DNA of 64,000 bases from Lysinibacillus pakistanensis (GCF_030123245.1 NZ_CP126101.1:3470501-3534500), one strand, 5' to 3'; numbered from the stretch's first letter, positions 45,797-56,445 are shown. The notes: generated by a model not told the origin, from the sequence alone. Translations and numbers: made by a program.

Positions 45797-46558
45797 ATGT
45801 CCGAAAACAAGGGATTTATTAGGGATGGTTCTGAAAAGGATGTAAAATTTTCTGTGATAATACCCGCTCATAACGAAGAAAAGTATATAGGGGAATGCCT
45901 AGAATCAATTGCTAAGGCTGCACAATCTTATAAAAATCAAGTTGAAGTAATTGTTGTATTAAATCGTTGTACAGATAGAACAGAGGAAATTGCTAAGTCA
46001 TACAATTGTGTGACTTTGGAAAATAACGATAAAAATTTATCCAAAATTAGAAATGCAGGAGCTGCACTAGCAAAAGGTGAAATCCTGGTTACCATTGATG
46101 CTGATACTCGAATGACAGAACACTTGTTATCAGAAGTTGAAAAGCACCTGGCTTCAAATCAATATATTGGTGGAGGCGTGAACGGAAATTTTGAAAGAGT
46201 TTCCCTAGGGATAATTGTTTCGACCATGCTATTGATTGTTCCCATATTGTTTAAATATGGATTTATTTCTGTAGGAATTTTTTGGTGCTATAAAAAAGAC
46301 TTTCAGGCAATCAAAGGTTTTAACGAGAAGATGCTTATGGCAGAAGATGCTGACTTTGCAAAGCGATTAAAACAATGGGGTAAAACAAATGGAAAAAAAT
46401 ACGGGACAATTAAGAATGGAATGATTACTTCTTGCAGGCGATTTGACCATTATGGGGACTGGGTTTTACTTAAACGACCTGGTATGATTTTAGCTTATCT
46501 AAAGGGCAATAATGATAAGGCTGCTAATGAAGCCTATTATGACGATCAAGCAAGATGA
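45797..46558 (+). CDS. Family 2 glycosyltransferase
   Basis: 253 residues from ATG 45797, 7 nt after GAGGGA. GT-A fold: SVIIPAHNEEKYIGECLESI at the start, VIVVLNRCTDRTEEIA, then VTIDADTRM with the DxD metal motif, and the acceptor segment MAEDADFAKRLKQWG with ED. A hydrophobic stretch at about 138-160 could associate with the membrane. It adds a sugar from an NDP donor to an unknown acceptor. It is a single gene with no adjacent polysaccharide cluster. Confidence 0.85.
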   Translation: MSENKGFIRDGSEKDVKFSVIIPAHNEEKYIGECLESIAKAAQSYKNQVEVIVVLNRCTDRTEEIAKSYNCVTLENNDKNLSKIRNAGAALAKGEILVTIDADTRMTEHLLSEVEKHLASNQYIGGGVNGNFERVSLGIIVSTMLLIVPILFKYGFISVGIFWCYKKDFQAIKGFNEKMLMAEDADFAKRLKQWGKTNGKKYGTIKNGMITSCRRFDHYGDWVLLKRPGMILAYLKGNNDKAANEAYYDDQAR

Positions 46559-46795
46559 TAATGAAGTAAACATCAGTGTTTATATTAAAGGTATTAAAAC
46601 AGATAACTAATATTAGTAGTTGTCTGTCTTTTTGTATTAAGAGTCGATTAGTGGTAAATATAGCAAATTACCCAGTAGTTAAAATACTGGATATTCCTAG
46701 AACTAAAAAAACAGATTTACGTTGACTAATTTATTATATACAACACACGCCAATTTCCTTAAAGTGTTAAAATAGGTTAAAAAAGGAGTGTACAA

Positions 46796-47176
46796 ATGAA
46801 GGATTGCCCGAAATGTTTAGCACCTAATGCTTATAAAAAAATACATAAGGATGGTTATATTTCATATATTTGTGAATACTGTGGGTCCGCTATGGAAGAT
46901 ACTATGATTTTCCAAGAAGGAGAAGGTACTTCAATCACAGAAGATAATTTTACGGAAAATAGGTCACCTTCAACAACAATAATTAAAATCGAAAATGAGT
47001 CAAAAAGTAATAAGCCATTTATCCTATTACTAGTTCTACTACTCATTTTTTGTTCCTTACCATTTATAAGTAGTCGTTCTTTCCTTGACGATCTCAAAGA
47101 AATATTTAAGATTGAAAATAATGAAACAGAGGATTTTGATACGGAATATAGCATGAAAACATTTAATCCTAACTAA
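46796..47176 (+). CDS. Zinc-ribbon membrane protein, 126 aa
   Basis: 126 residues. N-terminal zinc ribbon (CPKC at residues 4-7 and CEYCG at 27), an acidic spacer, one membrane helix at about 78-95 (FILLLVLLLIFCSLPFISS) and a short acidic tail. AAAGGAG precedes the ATG. This zinc-ribbon-plus-helix layout is common in uncharacterised Firmicute proteins. Terminator-like hairpin at 47311. Confidence 0.6.
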   Translation: MKDCPKCLAPNAYKKIHKDGYISYICEYCGSAMEDTMIFQEGEGTSITEDNFTENRSPSTTIIKIENESKSNKPFILLLVLLLIFCSLPFISSRSFLDDLKEIFKIENNETEDFDTEYSMKTFNPN

Positions 47177-47310
47177 CACTCTCCAAAAAAGTGGAAAAGT
47201 AAAAATGAAACAGTTTTTGGTAATTTAATTTCCCAAGAATCAAAAAATGACTAGGTAGCCCTTATGAATCGCTCTTTTGTCAAGTAGAAGGGAAATAGTA
47301 TAAACATGTT

Positions 47311-47352
47311 AAGCGGCTTGAATCCTGAATTCTAAAGAGTTCAAGCCGTTTA
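47311..47352. terminator. Hairpin, probable terminator
   Basis: AAGCGGCTTGAA and TTCAAGCCGTTT form a 12-bp stem between two genes. Confidence 0.55.
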
Positions 47353-47483
47353 ACCGTTTATAAAAATGAATAATGTCATCAATTACCGTTTCTATGTTCT
47401 GCTGTAATTCTTTCAATCCATTTGTATCCCATGAGGAAATTTCGGAGCTTAGGTACCATCATAGCTCCATCCGATTCACAATG

Positions 47484-48629
47484 CTAATCCAATTTCCGAG
47501 GATTTTTTAAATAAATGAACCACCTTAAAATTGTTTCTACTGGTCCGAGTGAAAAGCGCTTTAAATAGTGTTGACTTGCCTTGAGCTGAATGCCATAAAT
47601 AATGACCGATAAAAGGATTCCAACAAATATACCCAATTTCCCAAACAACCCAAAACCATACCCATAAAAAATTATTGTACAAATGATTGATTGCATTAAA
47701 TAGTTTGTGAGCGATAATTTTCCAATGGGAGCAAAATAATAATTCATTGTCTTTTGATAGCGACTAAAAAGCCATGCGAATAAGGCAATATAACCTATCG
47801 CTAACACATATGTCCCTGTAGAATAAATAAATAAGCTGTATGGTGTGTCAAAAATAATGAACCCCTTCAGCAATAGCCCGACTGGTACGAGCAGCGCCAC
47901 TTTTTTATAGGTTCTACTATTATTTTCTAGATGTAAAAATGCGCCCATTTTCGCCATCCCCATTCCAAACAATACAAATGGGCCGACTGCAAGAAAGCTT
48001 ACACCAACAAAGAAAAGCCAGCCAATTGGTAGGATGAATAATAGTGAAAGGCCACCCTCTACAATGAATTCACCTAATCGTTGTGTTAATATTTCTGCAT
48101 ATGTACCGTTTTGATAAATCATAATTTCCGTATCTGTTAAAGGCTTTATAAGCTGCATGAAGCTGTTACCAAGAAAAGCTCCTACACTAAGGATTGATGT
48201 TAAAATGAACCCCCATACAAAATATGTTTTCACATTGCGCTTTAAAAAGAATAATAATAAAATGAAAAGTGTCGAGCCATACATTAATAAAACATCGCCT
48301 TCCCACAAAAGCGCAATATGCATTGCCCCTAATACAGTTAGGCCGACTGCTCGTCGAAATACAATATTTTTGTACTTTACCCCTGAAGCCTCTCGTGATT
48401 CAATCATTTTTATCAAAACATAACCAAATACAAAACCAAAAATCGGATAAAATGAACCTTCTACAAAAATTTTCACAAAATAATAGCTTACTTTATTAAG
48501 TCCACTCGCCGATTCAATAATTTCTACTCCTGATGAACCAAATTGGAAAGAAAGCATATTAGCTATTAATATTCCGATTAGGGAAAAACCTCTTAATGCA
48601 TCCATCAGTTCCACACGTTCTACTTTCAA
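47484..48629 (-). CDS. DUF418 family membrane protein
   Basis: 381 residues with about ten hydrophobic segments. N-terminal RVELMDALRGFSLIGILIAN and the C-terminal DUF418 region (GKLSLTNYLMQSIICTIIFY, GPVETILRWFIYLKNPRKL) identify the YeiB-like DUF418 group, related to acyltransferase-3-type membrane proteins. The start is a TTG at 48629 with AAGGTGAG upstream. Biochemical function is not established for the family. Confidence 0.85.
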   Translation of the reverse strand: MKVERVELMDALRGFSLIGILIANMLSFQFGSSGVEIIESASGLNKVSYYFVKIFVEGSFYPIFGFVFGYVLIKMIESREASGVKYKNIVFRRAVGLTVLGAMHIALLWEGDVLLMYGSTLFILLLFFLKRNVKTYFVWGFILTSILSVGAFLGNSFMQLIKPLTDTEIMIYQNGTYAEILTQRLGEFIVEGGLSLLFILPIGWLFFVGVSFLAVGPFVLFGMGMAKMGAFLHLENNSRTYKKVALLVPVGLLLKGFIIFDTPYSLFIYSTGTYVLAIGYIALFAWLFSRYQKTMNYYFAPIGKLSLTNYLMQSIICTIIFYGYGFGLFGKLGIFVGILLSVIIYGIQLKASQHYLKRFSLGPVETILRWFIYLKNPRKLD

Positions 48630-49249
48630 TCTCTCACCTTCTTTTTATCATTAATTACTATACGAATGTAGAGAAGAATAGTTTCGTAATTATTGTAAAA
48701 AACTGTTTTATATACCAGAAAAGTAACTCTCTAATCTTTTAATAAGACTAATTTTTCCCTAATAAGTTATTAACTCCAATTTTTTGATTTCTGCAAATAA
48801 TAAAAAACCACACCTTTTTAAAGATGCAGCAGTGTAGTGTTACGTAAGAACCACAAACATTCCTTTTAGGAAAATCATAATTAAACAAGGGTTTGTCTCT
48901 GAAAAGATTTGGGAAATTGATGGTTTGTCTGGGGAGATTTTAACCTAAGAGTATGAACAAATAATTTTCAATGCACAATAAGGCCGTATACTCATTTTAA
49001 AGTGAGTCCTGGTCATTTATTTACTAACTCATACAGCCAGTGTTGATTTAAAGTGGACACCCTATAAAAAAGTCAAAAAAAAAATTAGGACATAGCAAAT
49101 ATAAAAATTGCTATGTCCATTCAACTCAAAATTTGGCAAGAGAGGCTGCCGTTATTTTTGATTTCATCCAAAAGATTTATAAATTGGTGGCAAGTCGGTG
49201 GCAATCTCCATCTAGCTGATATAACCTTATGAACGCTGTTATATCAACA
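48630..49249. other. Intergenic region with possible mobile-element remnants
   Basis: No intact gene. A perfect GGACATAGCAA/TTGCTATGTCC hairpin lies at 49088-49118. A direct repeat GGTGGCAA-GTC-GGTGGCAA sits at about 49186-49204, and a TGATATAAC/GTTATATCA pair lies just after lepA. The TTAAAGTGGACACC sequence at 49046 looks like a transposon-end fragment but cannot be assigned. Confidence 0.35.
49088..49118. terminator. Bidirectional terminator-like hairpin
   Basis: GGACATAGCAA and TTGCTATGTCC form an 11-bp perfect stem, with A-rich flank on the left and none on the right. Confidence 0.5.
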
Positions 49250-51076
49250 TTACTTCGAATCATCCATCTTCAGCACAGCCATAAACGCCTCTTGAGGAAC
49301 TTCGACTGAGCCTACTTGTTTCATACGTTTTTTACCTTCTTTTTGTTTATCAAGAAGTTTACGTTTACGAGAAATATCGCCACCGTAACATTTTGCTAAA
49401 ACGTTTTTACGAATGGCTTTAATCGTTGAACGCGCTACAATTTTTTGTCCAATTGCAGCTTGAATTGGTACTTCAAATTGTTGACGCGGGATTAATTCTT
49501 TTAATTTTTCAACGATGACTTTACCACGTTCGTATGCAAAGTCACGGTGTACGATAAAGCTTAGTGCATCGACTTGTTCCCCGTTTAATAAAATATCCAT
49601 CTTCACAAGTTTGGAAGGTTGATAGCCGATAAGTTCATAGTCGAACGAAGCGTAGCCCTTCGTATTCGATTTTAAATAGTCGAAGAAATCATAAACAATT
49701 TCTGATAATGGCATTTCATATATGATACTCACACGTGATGTATCAATATAATCCATTGTCATGAAATTACCACGCTTTAATTGACATAGCTCCATAACAG
49801 CTCCTACATAATCGTTTGGTACCATAATAGTTGCTTTTACATAAGGCTCTTCCACGCGATCAATTTTTTGAGGATCTGGCATAAATGATGGATTATCAAC
49901 GTTTATTGATGTACCGTCTGTCATATGCACATGATAAATAACGGAAGGTGCTGTTGTAATTAAGTCAATGTTAAATTCACGCTCAATACGCTCTTGAATG
50001 ATTTCCATATGGAGAAGCCCTAAGAAGCCACAACGGAAACCGAAGCCAAGTGCTTGAGATGTTTCTGGTTCATATTGTAATGCAGAGTCATTCAGCTCTA
50101 GTTTTTCTAATGCTTCACGTAAATCATTATATTTAGCTGTATCAATCGGGTATAAACCACAATAAACCATTGGATTTAAACGACGATAACCGGCTAATGG
50201 TTCAGCTGCTGGACGACTGGCAAATGTAACAGTATCCCCCACTCGAGTATCGCCCACATTTTTAATAGATGCTGTTAAATAACCTACATCACCAACTGTT
50301 AATTCAGTCTGTGGTACAACCTTTGGTGTATGTACCCCAACTTCAACCACTTCAAACTCTGCTCCTGTCGCCATCATACGAATCTTATCGCCAGCTTTGA
50401 CAGTGCCGTTGACAACTCGAATAGAAATAATAACACCCTTGTATGCATCATAAACTGAGTCAAATATAAGAGCTTGTAGCGGTGCGTCTGGATCACCTGT
50501 TGGTGCAGGTACCTTTTCTACAATTTGCTCTAAAATATCCTCAATACCGATTCCTGCTTTGGCAGAAGCTAATACCGCTTCAGATGCATCTAAACCGATT
50601 ACATCTTCCACTTCTTGACGTACGCGTTCTGGATCTGCTGCTGGTAAATCGATTTTATTGATTACTGGTAATATTTCTAAATCGTTATCAAGCGCTAAAT
50701 AAACATTTGCTAATGTTTGTGCTTCAATACCTTGCGCTGCGTCCACAACTAAAATGGCACCCTCGCAAGCAGCTAAACTTCGTGATACCTCATATGTGAA
50801 ATCGACGTGTCCTGGTGTGTCGATTAAATGGAATGTATACACTTCGCCATCTTTCGCTTCGTACTTTAATTGAACTGCATTTAATTTAATCGTAATGCCT
50901 CGCTCACGCTCTAAATCCATTGAGTCGAGTAGCTGTGCTTTCATTTCACGAGATGTTAAAGATTTCGTTTGCTCTAAAATACGGTCAGCAAGCGTTGATT
51001 TCCCGTGGTCAATATGTGCAATAATAGAGAAATTTCGTATATTCTCTTGTCGTTTTAAACGTGCTTCTCGGTTCAT
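49250..51076 (-). CDS. lepA: Elongation factor 4 (LepA)
   Basis: 608 residues from ATG 51076, 8 nt after AGGAG. G domain: [20 protein letters not shown] (P loop), [36 protein letters not shown]. Translation-factor beta barrel and EF-G-like domains III and V follow. The LepA-specific C-terminal domain ends the protein ([40 protein letters not shown]). It is a ribosome-bound GTPase acting in translation under stress or biogenesis. In B. subtilis lepA directly precedes hemW; here 27.5 kb separate them. Confidence 0.97.
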   Translation of the reverse strand: MNREARLKRQENIRNFSIIAHIDHGKSTLADRILEQTKSLTSREMKAQLLDSMDLERERGITIKLNAVQLKYEAKDGEVYTFHLIDTPGHVDFTYEVSRSLAACEGAILVVDAAQGIEAQTLANVYLALDNDLEILPVINKIDLPAADPERVRQEVEDVIGLDASEAVLASAKAGIGIEDILEQIVEKVPAPTGDPDAPLQALIFDSVYDAYKGVIISIRVVNGTVKAGDKIRMMATGAEFEVVEVGVHTPKVVPQTELTVGDVGYLTASIKNVGDTRVGDTVTFASRPAAEPLAGYRRLNPMVYCGLYPIDTAKYNDLREALEKLELNDSALQYEPETSQALGFGFRCGFLGLLHMEIIQERIEREFNIDLITTAPSVIYHVHMTDGTSINVDNPSFMPDPQKIDRVEEPYVKATIMVPNDYVGAVMELCQLKRGNFMTMDYIDTSRVSIIYEMPLSEIVYDFFDYLKSNTKGYASFDYELIGYQPSKLVKMDILLNGEQVDALSFIVHRDFAYERGKVIVEKLKELIPRQQFEVPIQAAIGQKIVARSTIKAIRKNVLAKCYGGDISRKRKLLDKQKEGKKRMKQVGSVEVPQEAFMAVLKMDDSK

Positions 51077-51803
51077 CTTTTCCACTCCTAATTAAACTAT
51101 AATGAATTATACTATGAAAGATACGCAAAGTACAACAGCAACAAGACTAGAAAGCCTATAATATCAATACTTTTAAGTGTTTTTGCGGTTTTTATATTTT
51201 GCAAGATAAGGCGTATAAAAGCATGGATTTGGGGCTAAAGGGGTCTAGATTGGGGCCAATAAAATACGGCGAGCTATGTGCAGGATTGAGTGAGTGAGAT
51301 AGATTGATGCTAATATTTTTTTAGTTAGTTCATTTAATAGATGTTATATGCACTCCCTTAAATAGAAATAAAATAAATTTATCTATTATATACAGATTTA
51401 TATGAATAAGGTTTCGGCCATTAAAATACATATCCAATGATACCCATATTTATAAAGAAAATAAGCAAATTTTCAAATAGACTTTTGCAAAAGATATGGA
51501 TGCAGAAAATATTAACTGTCGTTTATCCCAATTTGCTAAAGAAAATAATTTAGGTAGTCAGATAGCAATTATACACTAGTATCTAGTATATCTCGTAATC
51601 CAAAATAAATAAAAAAGAGTAGCGAAAATAAAAAAGACCAGGCTCAAATTAATTGAATACCTGGTAAATAATAAGAAGTTCTTCTAAATATCTTATAAGC
51701 ATTTTATTGGTATATAAATAATTCACCTTCATTAACTACGTGTCAGTGACATCAATAAAAAATTTAATAACCATAATATATTTTGGCCCTTATTTAAAAT
51801 TGG
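51077..51803. other. Intergenic region upstream of lepA
   Basis: About 720 bp without a credible gene. It contains the CCAGGCTCAAATTAATTGAA motif (51639) shared with 41707, with a CCAGG/CCTGG hairpin. The lepA promoter must lie near its left end but was not located with confidence. Confidence 0.35.
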
Positions 51804-52244
51804 TCATTCATTAAGATTTTTTCTCTTCGAATATTTACCATCTTCAGAGTTGAATATATACACATGTTCTCTTGTGTATATATAGTACATTCCTAATTGT
51901 CCCTTTATTTCATTTTCTTTAGACAAATCAATTTCTTCAGATGTTTCCTTAATTATTATTTCTTTAGCTTCTAAATAAGTAAAATTAGGTAGATTATAAA
52001 AAATAATAAAGCTTATTAAGACTAGCCCTATAGGATAAATCATTAATAAAAGATTTGATATTTTATTAATCACTTTATCCTTACTAATTATAAAAACTAC
52101 TAGAAGTAATAGACTAACTAATAAATTAGGTAACCAAGTGTTTGTATATTTAACAGTAAATTCATATTTATTTCCTATAATAAAAATTGTTATTGATATA
52201 CAAACATGGATTGCCGCTAGTGCTATCAGTATTGTTTTCTTCAT
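51804..52244 (-). CDS. Membrane protein of unknown function, 146 aa
   Basis: 146 residues: three hydrophobic segments at about 4-22, 37-55 and 66-86 (LLLMIYPIGLVLISFIIFYN), then a soluble C-terminal tail with a beta-hairpin-like end (GQLGMYYIYTREHVYIFNSE). GAGGTG precedes the ATG. It lies 170 bp after the S component gene of the B12 operon, without clear coupling, so it is probably separate. No family recognised. Confidence 0.55.
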   Translation of the reverse strand: MKKTILIALAAIHVCISITIFIIGNKYEFTVKYTNTWLPNLLVSLLLLVVFIISKDKVINKISNLLLMIYPIGLVLISFIIFYNLPNFTYLEAKEIIIKETSEEIDLSKENEIKGQLGMYYIYTREHVYIFNSEDGKYSKRKNLNE

Positions 52245-52413
52245 TATAGCACCTCACACCATTTAAATGTTACATGGGAAAAACACTTTTACCAAGCCCA
52301 TGTAAATTCTTGTCTTGATGGTTCATGTCCTCTTGGATAAACAATATATCTATATTGTTTGATAGCCTATTCTATTAATATACTATGAAATCCATGTTGA
52401 AAGATTGTAAGTG

Positions 52414-53109
52414 TTATTGTAAAATCCCATATTTATTTTTTATTCGATCTAGTTTTTCTCTAATCGGTTTGGCAAGTAAGAGTAGAAAAATCACATTAGA
52501 AATTGCATAAATTATCATAAAGGGGACGGCGGAGGTCAGTGCCAGTGCATAAGCCTCCCAGCTGAAAACACCATACATGGATATTGTTCCCCAAATATCC
52601 ATACCAAACGAAAAGAAGATACCTGCAAAAATACCAAATACAATAAGGGGAATTTTTTTATGCATCATACCCGTTTTTCCTAATAAACCAGCAATAAAAC
52701 CTATCATTCCCCACATAAACATTTGAAACGGTGTCCAAGGACCTTGTCCAAAAAACATATTTGAAACTAATGCAGACATTGCCCCTGTTAAAAATCCTGC
52801 TTCTGCACCAAGTGAAAACCCTGTAATAGCTGTAATAGCTGCCACAGGCTTAAAGCCAGGTGTCACAACAAATAGGGCACGACCTGCTACTGAAATAGCT
52901 GACATCACAGCTATTACTAAAATTTCGCGTGGCTGTGGATTCCTACGCTCAAATGAAAGAAGGAATGGAATACACGCTAAAATCATAATTACAATTGAAA
53001 TAAAATAATATTTTCGATCAGCAAATATTGTCATACCCACATATAAAGTAAGTGGAATTAAGACTAGGATGACAATGAGTGACATAATTAATCGAATGAT
53101 TCTTTGCAT
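52414..53109 (-). CDS. ECF transporter substrate-binding (S) component, probable cobalamin
   Basis: 231 residues, six to seven membrane helices. After an N-terminal helix and RRNPQPREILVIAVMSAISV, the middle has ALFVVTPGFKPVAAITAITG, SLGAEAGFLTGAMSALVSNM and FFGQGPWTPFQMFMWGMIGF. This is characteristic of ECF S components of the type encoded with B12 riboswitches (CbrT-like). Its start overlaps the A component by 22 nt. Last gene of the riboswitch-led operon. Substrate assignment as cobalamin rests on the riboswitch and the binders upstream, not on binding residues. Confidence 0.8.
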   Translation of the reverse strand: MQRIIRLIMSLIVILVLIPLTLYVGMTIFADRKYYFISIVIMILACIPFLLSFERRNPQPREILVIAVMSAISVAGRALFVVTPGFKPVAAITAITGFSLGAEAGFLTGAMSALVSNMFFGQGPWTPFQMFMWGMIGFIAGLLGKTGMMHKKIPLIVFGIFAGIFFSFGMDIWGTISMYGVFSWEAYALALTSAVPFMIIYAISNVIFLLLLAKPIREKLDRIKNKYGILQ

Positions 53110-54740
53110 AAAGTTACTACATCCTCACATGTAATGGCATTGCTTAATAGATCTCTTGATATTCGATGTGCAGCAGTTGTATAAAAATTGTTTCCACTAT
53201 AAAATGCTCGCGGCTCTCCCTCAGATACGATACTACCATCGAAAAACAGGGCACATCTATTACTGTATTGTGCAGAAAATTCAATATCATGTGTCACCAT
53301 AATAATTGTCATACCTTTAGCTTGTAAATCTTTTAAAATTCCTGCGAGTTCTTCCTTTGCATGTGCATCAAGACCCTTTGTCGGTTCATCTAACAGCAAA
53401 ATTTTAGGTTCTATTAATAAAAGCTTTGCGAGTGCTAGCTTTTGCTGCTCACCACCACTTAAATCATACGGATGACGATTTAATAAATGAGTTAAATTGA
53501 ACAATTGAATAGTTTCTTGAATTTTTGCTTCTGACACTTTATGTAAATGAGCCAACTCATTTAGCTCCTGACGCACCGTTTTTTGTACAAATAATGTTTT
53601 CGGATTCTGTGGTAATAATGTTAAATATTGTTGATACAATTGTTTATTACTGTAGCTTTTTAATGCCTTACTGAATAAAAATACTTTGCCATGATAAGGT
53701 TTTTGTAGCCCAGATAAGATTGCAAGAACTGTGGATTTTCCAGTGCCATTCCCACCGATTATCGTTACAAATTCCTGTTTCTTCACCTGCAGATTAAAAT
53801 GATGGACTATATCCAAGCCGTTTTTTTCATAACGAAAAGCAATATCCTTTGCCTCTAATATAATATCTGTATCAGTTTTGGATGTTCTAGGTAGTGTGTT
53901 TGATGAGGTAAAGTTATATTGCTGATTACTAAGCCAGCGTTGTCCCTCACGAATAGTAAGAGGAATAGGCCCATTACCGTTCAGTAGGTGGAAAATCTTC
54001 GTAGCTGTTGGTAGTGCTGTAATCATGGCATGATTTGCTGGTAAAGCCTTTAACATTTCCTTAGGCAGACCATCAAATAAAATACTACCCTCATCCATAA
54101 TTAGTACACGATCTGCGAGGGTAAGCACTTCCTCAAGACGATGTTCAATTAAAATAATTGTAATACCTAATTCTTTATTTAAACGATGCAGTGTTTGAAT
54201 AAACTCCAATGCTGCTATTGGATCTAATTGCGATGTTGGTTCATCAAGCAACAATAATTTTGGCTGCATCACCATAATAGATGCTAAGTTTAATAATTGC
54301 TTTTGTCCGCCAGACAGCTCAGTTGTTTTATTATGAAACCATTTTTGAATGCCAAAGAAATTGGCCATTTCGGCTACTCTGCGTCGAATTGTTGGTGCAT
54401 CTATCCCTAAGCTTTCTAACCCAAAAGCAAGTTCATGCCATACTTTATCTGTAACAATTTGGTTATCTGGATTTTGAAATACATAACCAATATCTGCTGC
54501 AGCAACTTCAGCATTTAGTTGCTCCAAGTCACAGTCTTTGTAGAAAATAGTACCTGTCATCGTTCCATGTGGGCGCAATTCTCGTTTGAAATGGCGCAGC
54601 AATGTACTTTTCCCACAGCCCGATTGCCCTATTAGAGCAATAAATTCGCCTTGATGAATAGTAAGATTCATATTTTTTAATATTGGATTTGTTTCATTAG
54701 GATAAGTAAAGCTTACATTGTTGATTTTAATGATCGCCAT
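53088..54740 (-). CDS. ECF transporter ATPase with two fused ABC domains
   Basis: 550 residues containing two complete ABC ATPases in one chain. The first half has Walker A GQSGCGKST, signature LSGGQKQLLNLA, Walker B LLLLDEPTSQLDP. The second has GGNGTGKST, LSGGEQQKLALA, LLLDEPTKGLDA. In many ECF systems the two ATPases are separate genes (EcfA and EcfA'); the fused form is seen in dedicated Group I-like modules such as CbrU. It powers import via the T component. Overlaps EcfT by 28 nt and the S gene by 22 nt, so the three are translationally coupled. Confidence 0.9.
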   Translation of the reverse strand: MAIIKINNVSFTYPNETNPILKNMNLTIHQGEFIALIGQSGCGKSTLLRHFKRELRPHGTMTGTIFYKDCDLEQLNAEVAAADIGYVFQNPDNQIVTDKVWHELAFGLESLGIDAPTIRRRVAEMANFFGIQKWFHNKTTELSGGQKQLLNLASIMVMQPKLLLLDEPTSQLDPIAALEFIQTLHRLNKELGITIILIEHRLEEVLTLADRVLIMDEGSILFDGLPKEMLKALPANHAMITALPTATKIFHLLNGNGPIPLTIREGQRWLSNQQYNFTSSNTLPRTSKTDTDIILEAKDIAFRYEKNGLDIVHHFNLQVKKQEFVTIIGGNGTGKSTVLAILSGLQKPYHGKVFLFSKALKSYSNKQLYQQYLTLLPQNPKTLFVQKTVRQELNELAHLHKVSEAKIQETIQLFNLTHLLNRHPYDLSGGEQQKLALAKLLLIEPKILLLDEPTKGLDAHAKEELAGILKDLQAKGMTIIMVTHDIEFSAQYSNRCALFFDGSIVSEGEPRAFYSGNNFYTTAAHRISRDLLSNAITCEDVVTLCKESFD

Positions 54741-55594
54741 TTTAATGCCCCCCTAATTTCGATTGCTAATGGAATAGAGAGTAGAATGAAATAGCTACTA
54801 TAAAATAGAATGCTTACGATATCCCATTTAATCGCTCCGAAAGTTGGATAAAAATAAAATGTTGTTGTGCCAATAAAACTTGCAGCTAAATTGCTAAGAA
54901 AAAGCAATATAATGATTGCCAAAACGTAGCCGTCCCGACGCTCAAAAATAAAGAGTGAAAAGGCAGTTCGCTTTTTGACACCGTAGCCACGAGCTTTCAT
55001 AGAATCAGCTGTATCAATGGCATTATCCAATGCCCAAGTAATCAAAATTGATAAAATACGCACTATACATTTGATACGATGCCATAATGAGCCAGCTGTA
55101 TAATCCATGCCGATTCCCTTTTGTGCTTGAACGATTTGCGTTAGCTGATGCTTAAAGCGCGGAACTAAACGTAATGAAATCGACAATGTTAGCGATAAAG
55201 CTGGCGACACTTTTCCAAACAAATAAATAAATTTATCTGATGTCATCACGACATTATAGCAGCTAAACCATAGCATAATAGCTACAATCATTGTGGCTAT
55301 TGCGATTCCATACATAATTGCCTCTACAGTAAGCGCATTACCATTTATATAAAGCAATACAAGCTGCCCATTATGACTAATCATTGGATTAATAATCGCC
55401 ATTAAGAAAAACAGAGGTACATATAGCTTCCAGTCTTTTAAAAAAGGCTGTCTTCGTAAAGCTGTATTTAAGCTTATCGCTGAAAAAATGGTAATAGCTA
55501 AATAGATTGGATGCATAAAAAACATGGATAAGCCGATAGCAGCGACAAAAAAAGAAAAAAGTACAATAGGATGATACGTTTCAAATGCCTTCAT
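54713..55594 (-). CDS. ECF transporter transmembrane (T) component
   Basis: 293 residues, about five to six hydrophobic helices. The coupling-helix signature of EcfT proteins is seen in TADSMKARGYGVKKRT (the ARG motif that docks to the ATPases), preceded by LSISLRLVPRFKHQL. It couples ATP hydrolysis to toppling of the S component. Its ATG shares one base with the stop of the DUF4430 lipoprotein gene (TAATG), indicating translational coupling of the surface binder and transporter. Confidence 0.88.
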   Translation of the reverse strand: MKAFETYHPIVLFSFFVAAIGLSMFFMHPIYLAITIFSAISLNTALRRQPFLKDWKLYVPLFFLMAIINPMISHNGQLVLLYINGNALTVEAIMYGIAIATMIVAIMLWFSCYNVVMTSDKFIYLFGKVSPALSLTLSISLRLVPRFKHQLTQIVQAQKGIGMDYTAGSLWHRIKCIVRILSILITWALDNAIDTADSMKARGYGVKKRTAFSLFIFERRDGYVLAIIILLFLSNLAASFIGTTTFYFYPTFGAIKWDIVSILFYSSYFILLSIPLAIEIRGALKWRSLKSTM

Positions 55595-56445
55595 TAGTTA
55601 CCATCCCAATCATGTCCTAAGTCGCGACCTAAATCGACAGTATAGTTCCATTCAATGATATCGCCATCTTTTAATACATATTGGCTACAGCCATAGTTCG
55701 GATAAACCCCGTTTACTTTATACATCCAACCACTTAATTCACCAGCACTAAATTCATACAAATGATTAATACCCTCTACATAAACACTGTTATAAATATT
55801 TTCGTTGGCTCCTTGATATTCCATTTGAATTTTATGCTCCTTCGTTGCACGCTGTAGCACATCCCAAACTGTATCTTTCTCAGACAACAGCTCGTATTTT
55901 GTTGGCTTTAGAATAATCCCGTTCTTTGGTACATATTTCTCGCTTTGTAAGGAAGGGTCTAACTTATTCCAATGCTTTAGTAATGTATCAACACGTATCG
56001 CTATTGTTACAGTACGTTTTTGCGGTGCTGGCTGTTGCTGCTTTTCTGTTTTAGAAGTAACTGTATTCGTTTTTTGTTTATCATTAGCTGGTTTTGAACT
56101 TGGTGATTTTGTGACTTCTTGCTTCTTCTCATCTTCTTGTTTTGGTTTTTGCTTTACTTCATTTGTTTCTTGCTGTGCTTTTTGCTCTTCTATTGTTTGT
56201 TGGAGCTCTTTGTCATTTCCCTTGAATAGTGCGTTGTCATCTACCTCAGGCTCCTGTAATTTCTGCTTTTCCTCGGCAGATTCACTTTCTACTGAGGGAT
56301 TTTGTTCTTGTTCAGAAGTAGGATGGGGGTTAACGCTTCGTTCCTGCTCCTGCATCTGCTCGAATTTTTCAACTGTTTGAATATTACATGCTATTAAAAA
56401 TATTGCTAGCAGTGATATTAGTAAGAAGTGTAAACCTTTTCTCAT
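55594..56445 (-). CDS. DUF4430 (transcobalamin-like) lipoprotein
   Basis: 283 residues from ATG 56445. Lipoprotein signal peptide with lipobox LIAC (Cys about 20), then a long low-complexity spacer rich in Glu, Gln, Lys and Ser (about 25-135). The C-terminal beta domain includes TVWDVLQRATKEHKIQMEYQ, then AGELSGWMYKVNGVYPNYGC and DIIEWNYTVDLGRDLG. This is the DUF4430 fold, homologous to the C-terminal domain of animal intrinsic factor and transcobalamin. Lipid anchoring plus tether places the cap domain beside the ECF transporter. It starts 2 nt after the SLH gene. Confidence 0.88.
   Translation of the reverse strand: MRKGLHFLLISLLAIFLIACNIQTVEKFEQMQEQERSVNPHPTSEQEQNPSVESESAEEKQKLQEPEVDDNALFKGNDKELQQTIEEQKAQQETNEVKQKPKQEDEKKQEVTKSPSSKPANDKQKTNTVTSKTEKQQQPAPQKRTVTIAIRVDTLLKHWNKLDPSLQSEKYVPKNGIILKPTKYELLSEKDTVWDVLQRATKEHKIQMEYQGANENIYNSVYVEGINHLYEFSAGELSGWMYKVNGVYPNYGCSQYVLKDGDIIEWNYTVDLGRDLGHDWDGN

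Noticed and set aside
49186..49204. Phage attachment site beside lepA (GGTGGCAA direct repeat)
   Set aside because: No integrase and no second copy at the hemW end was found, so there is no evidence of integration.
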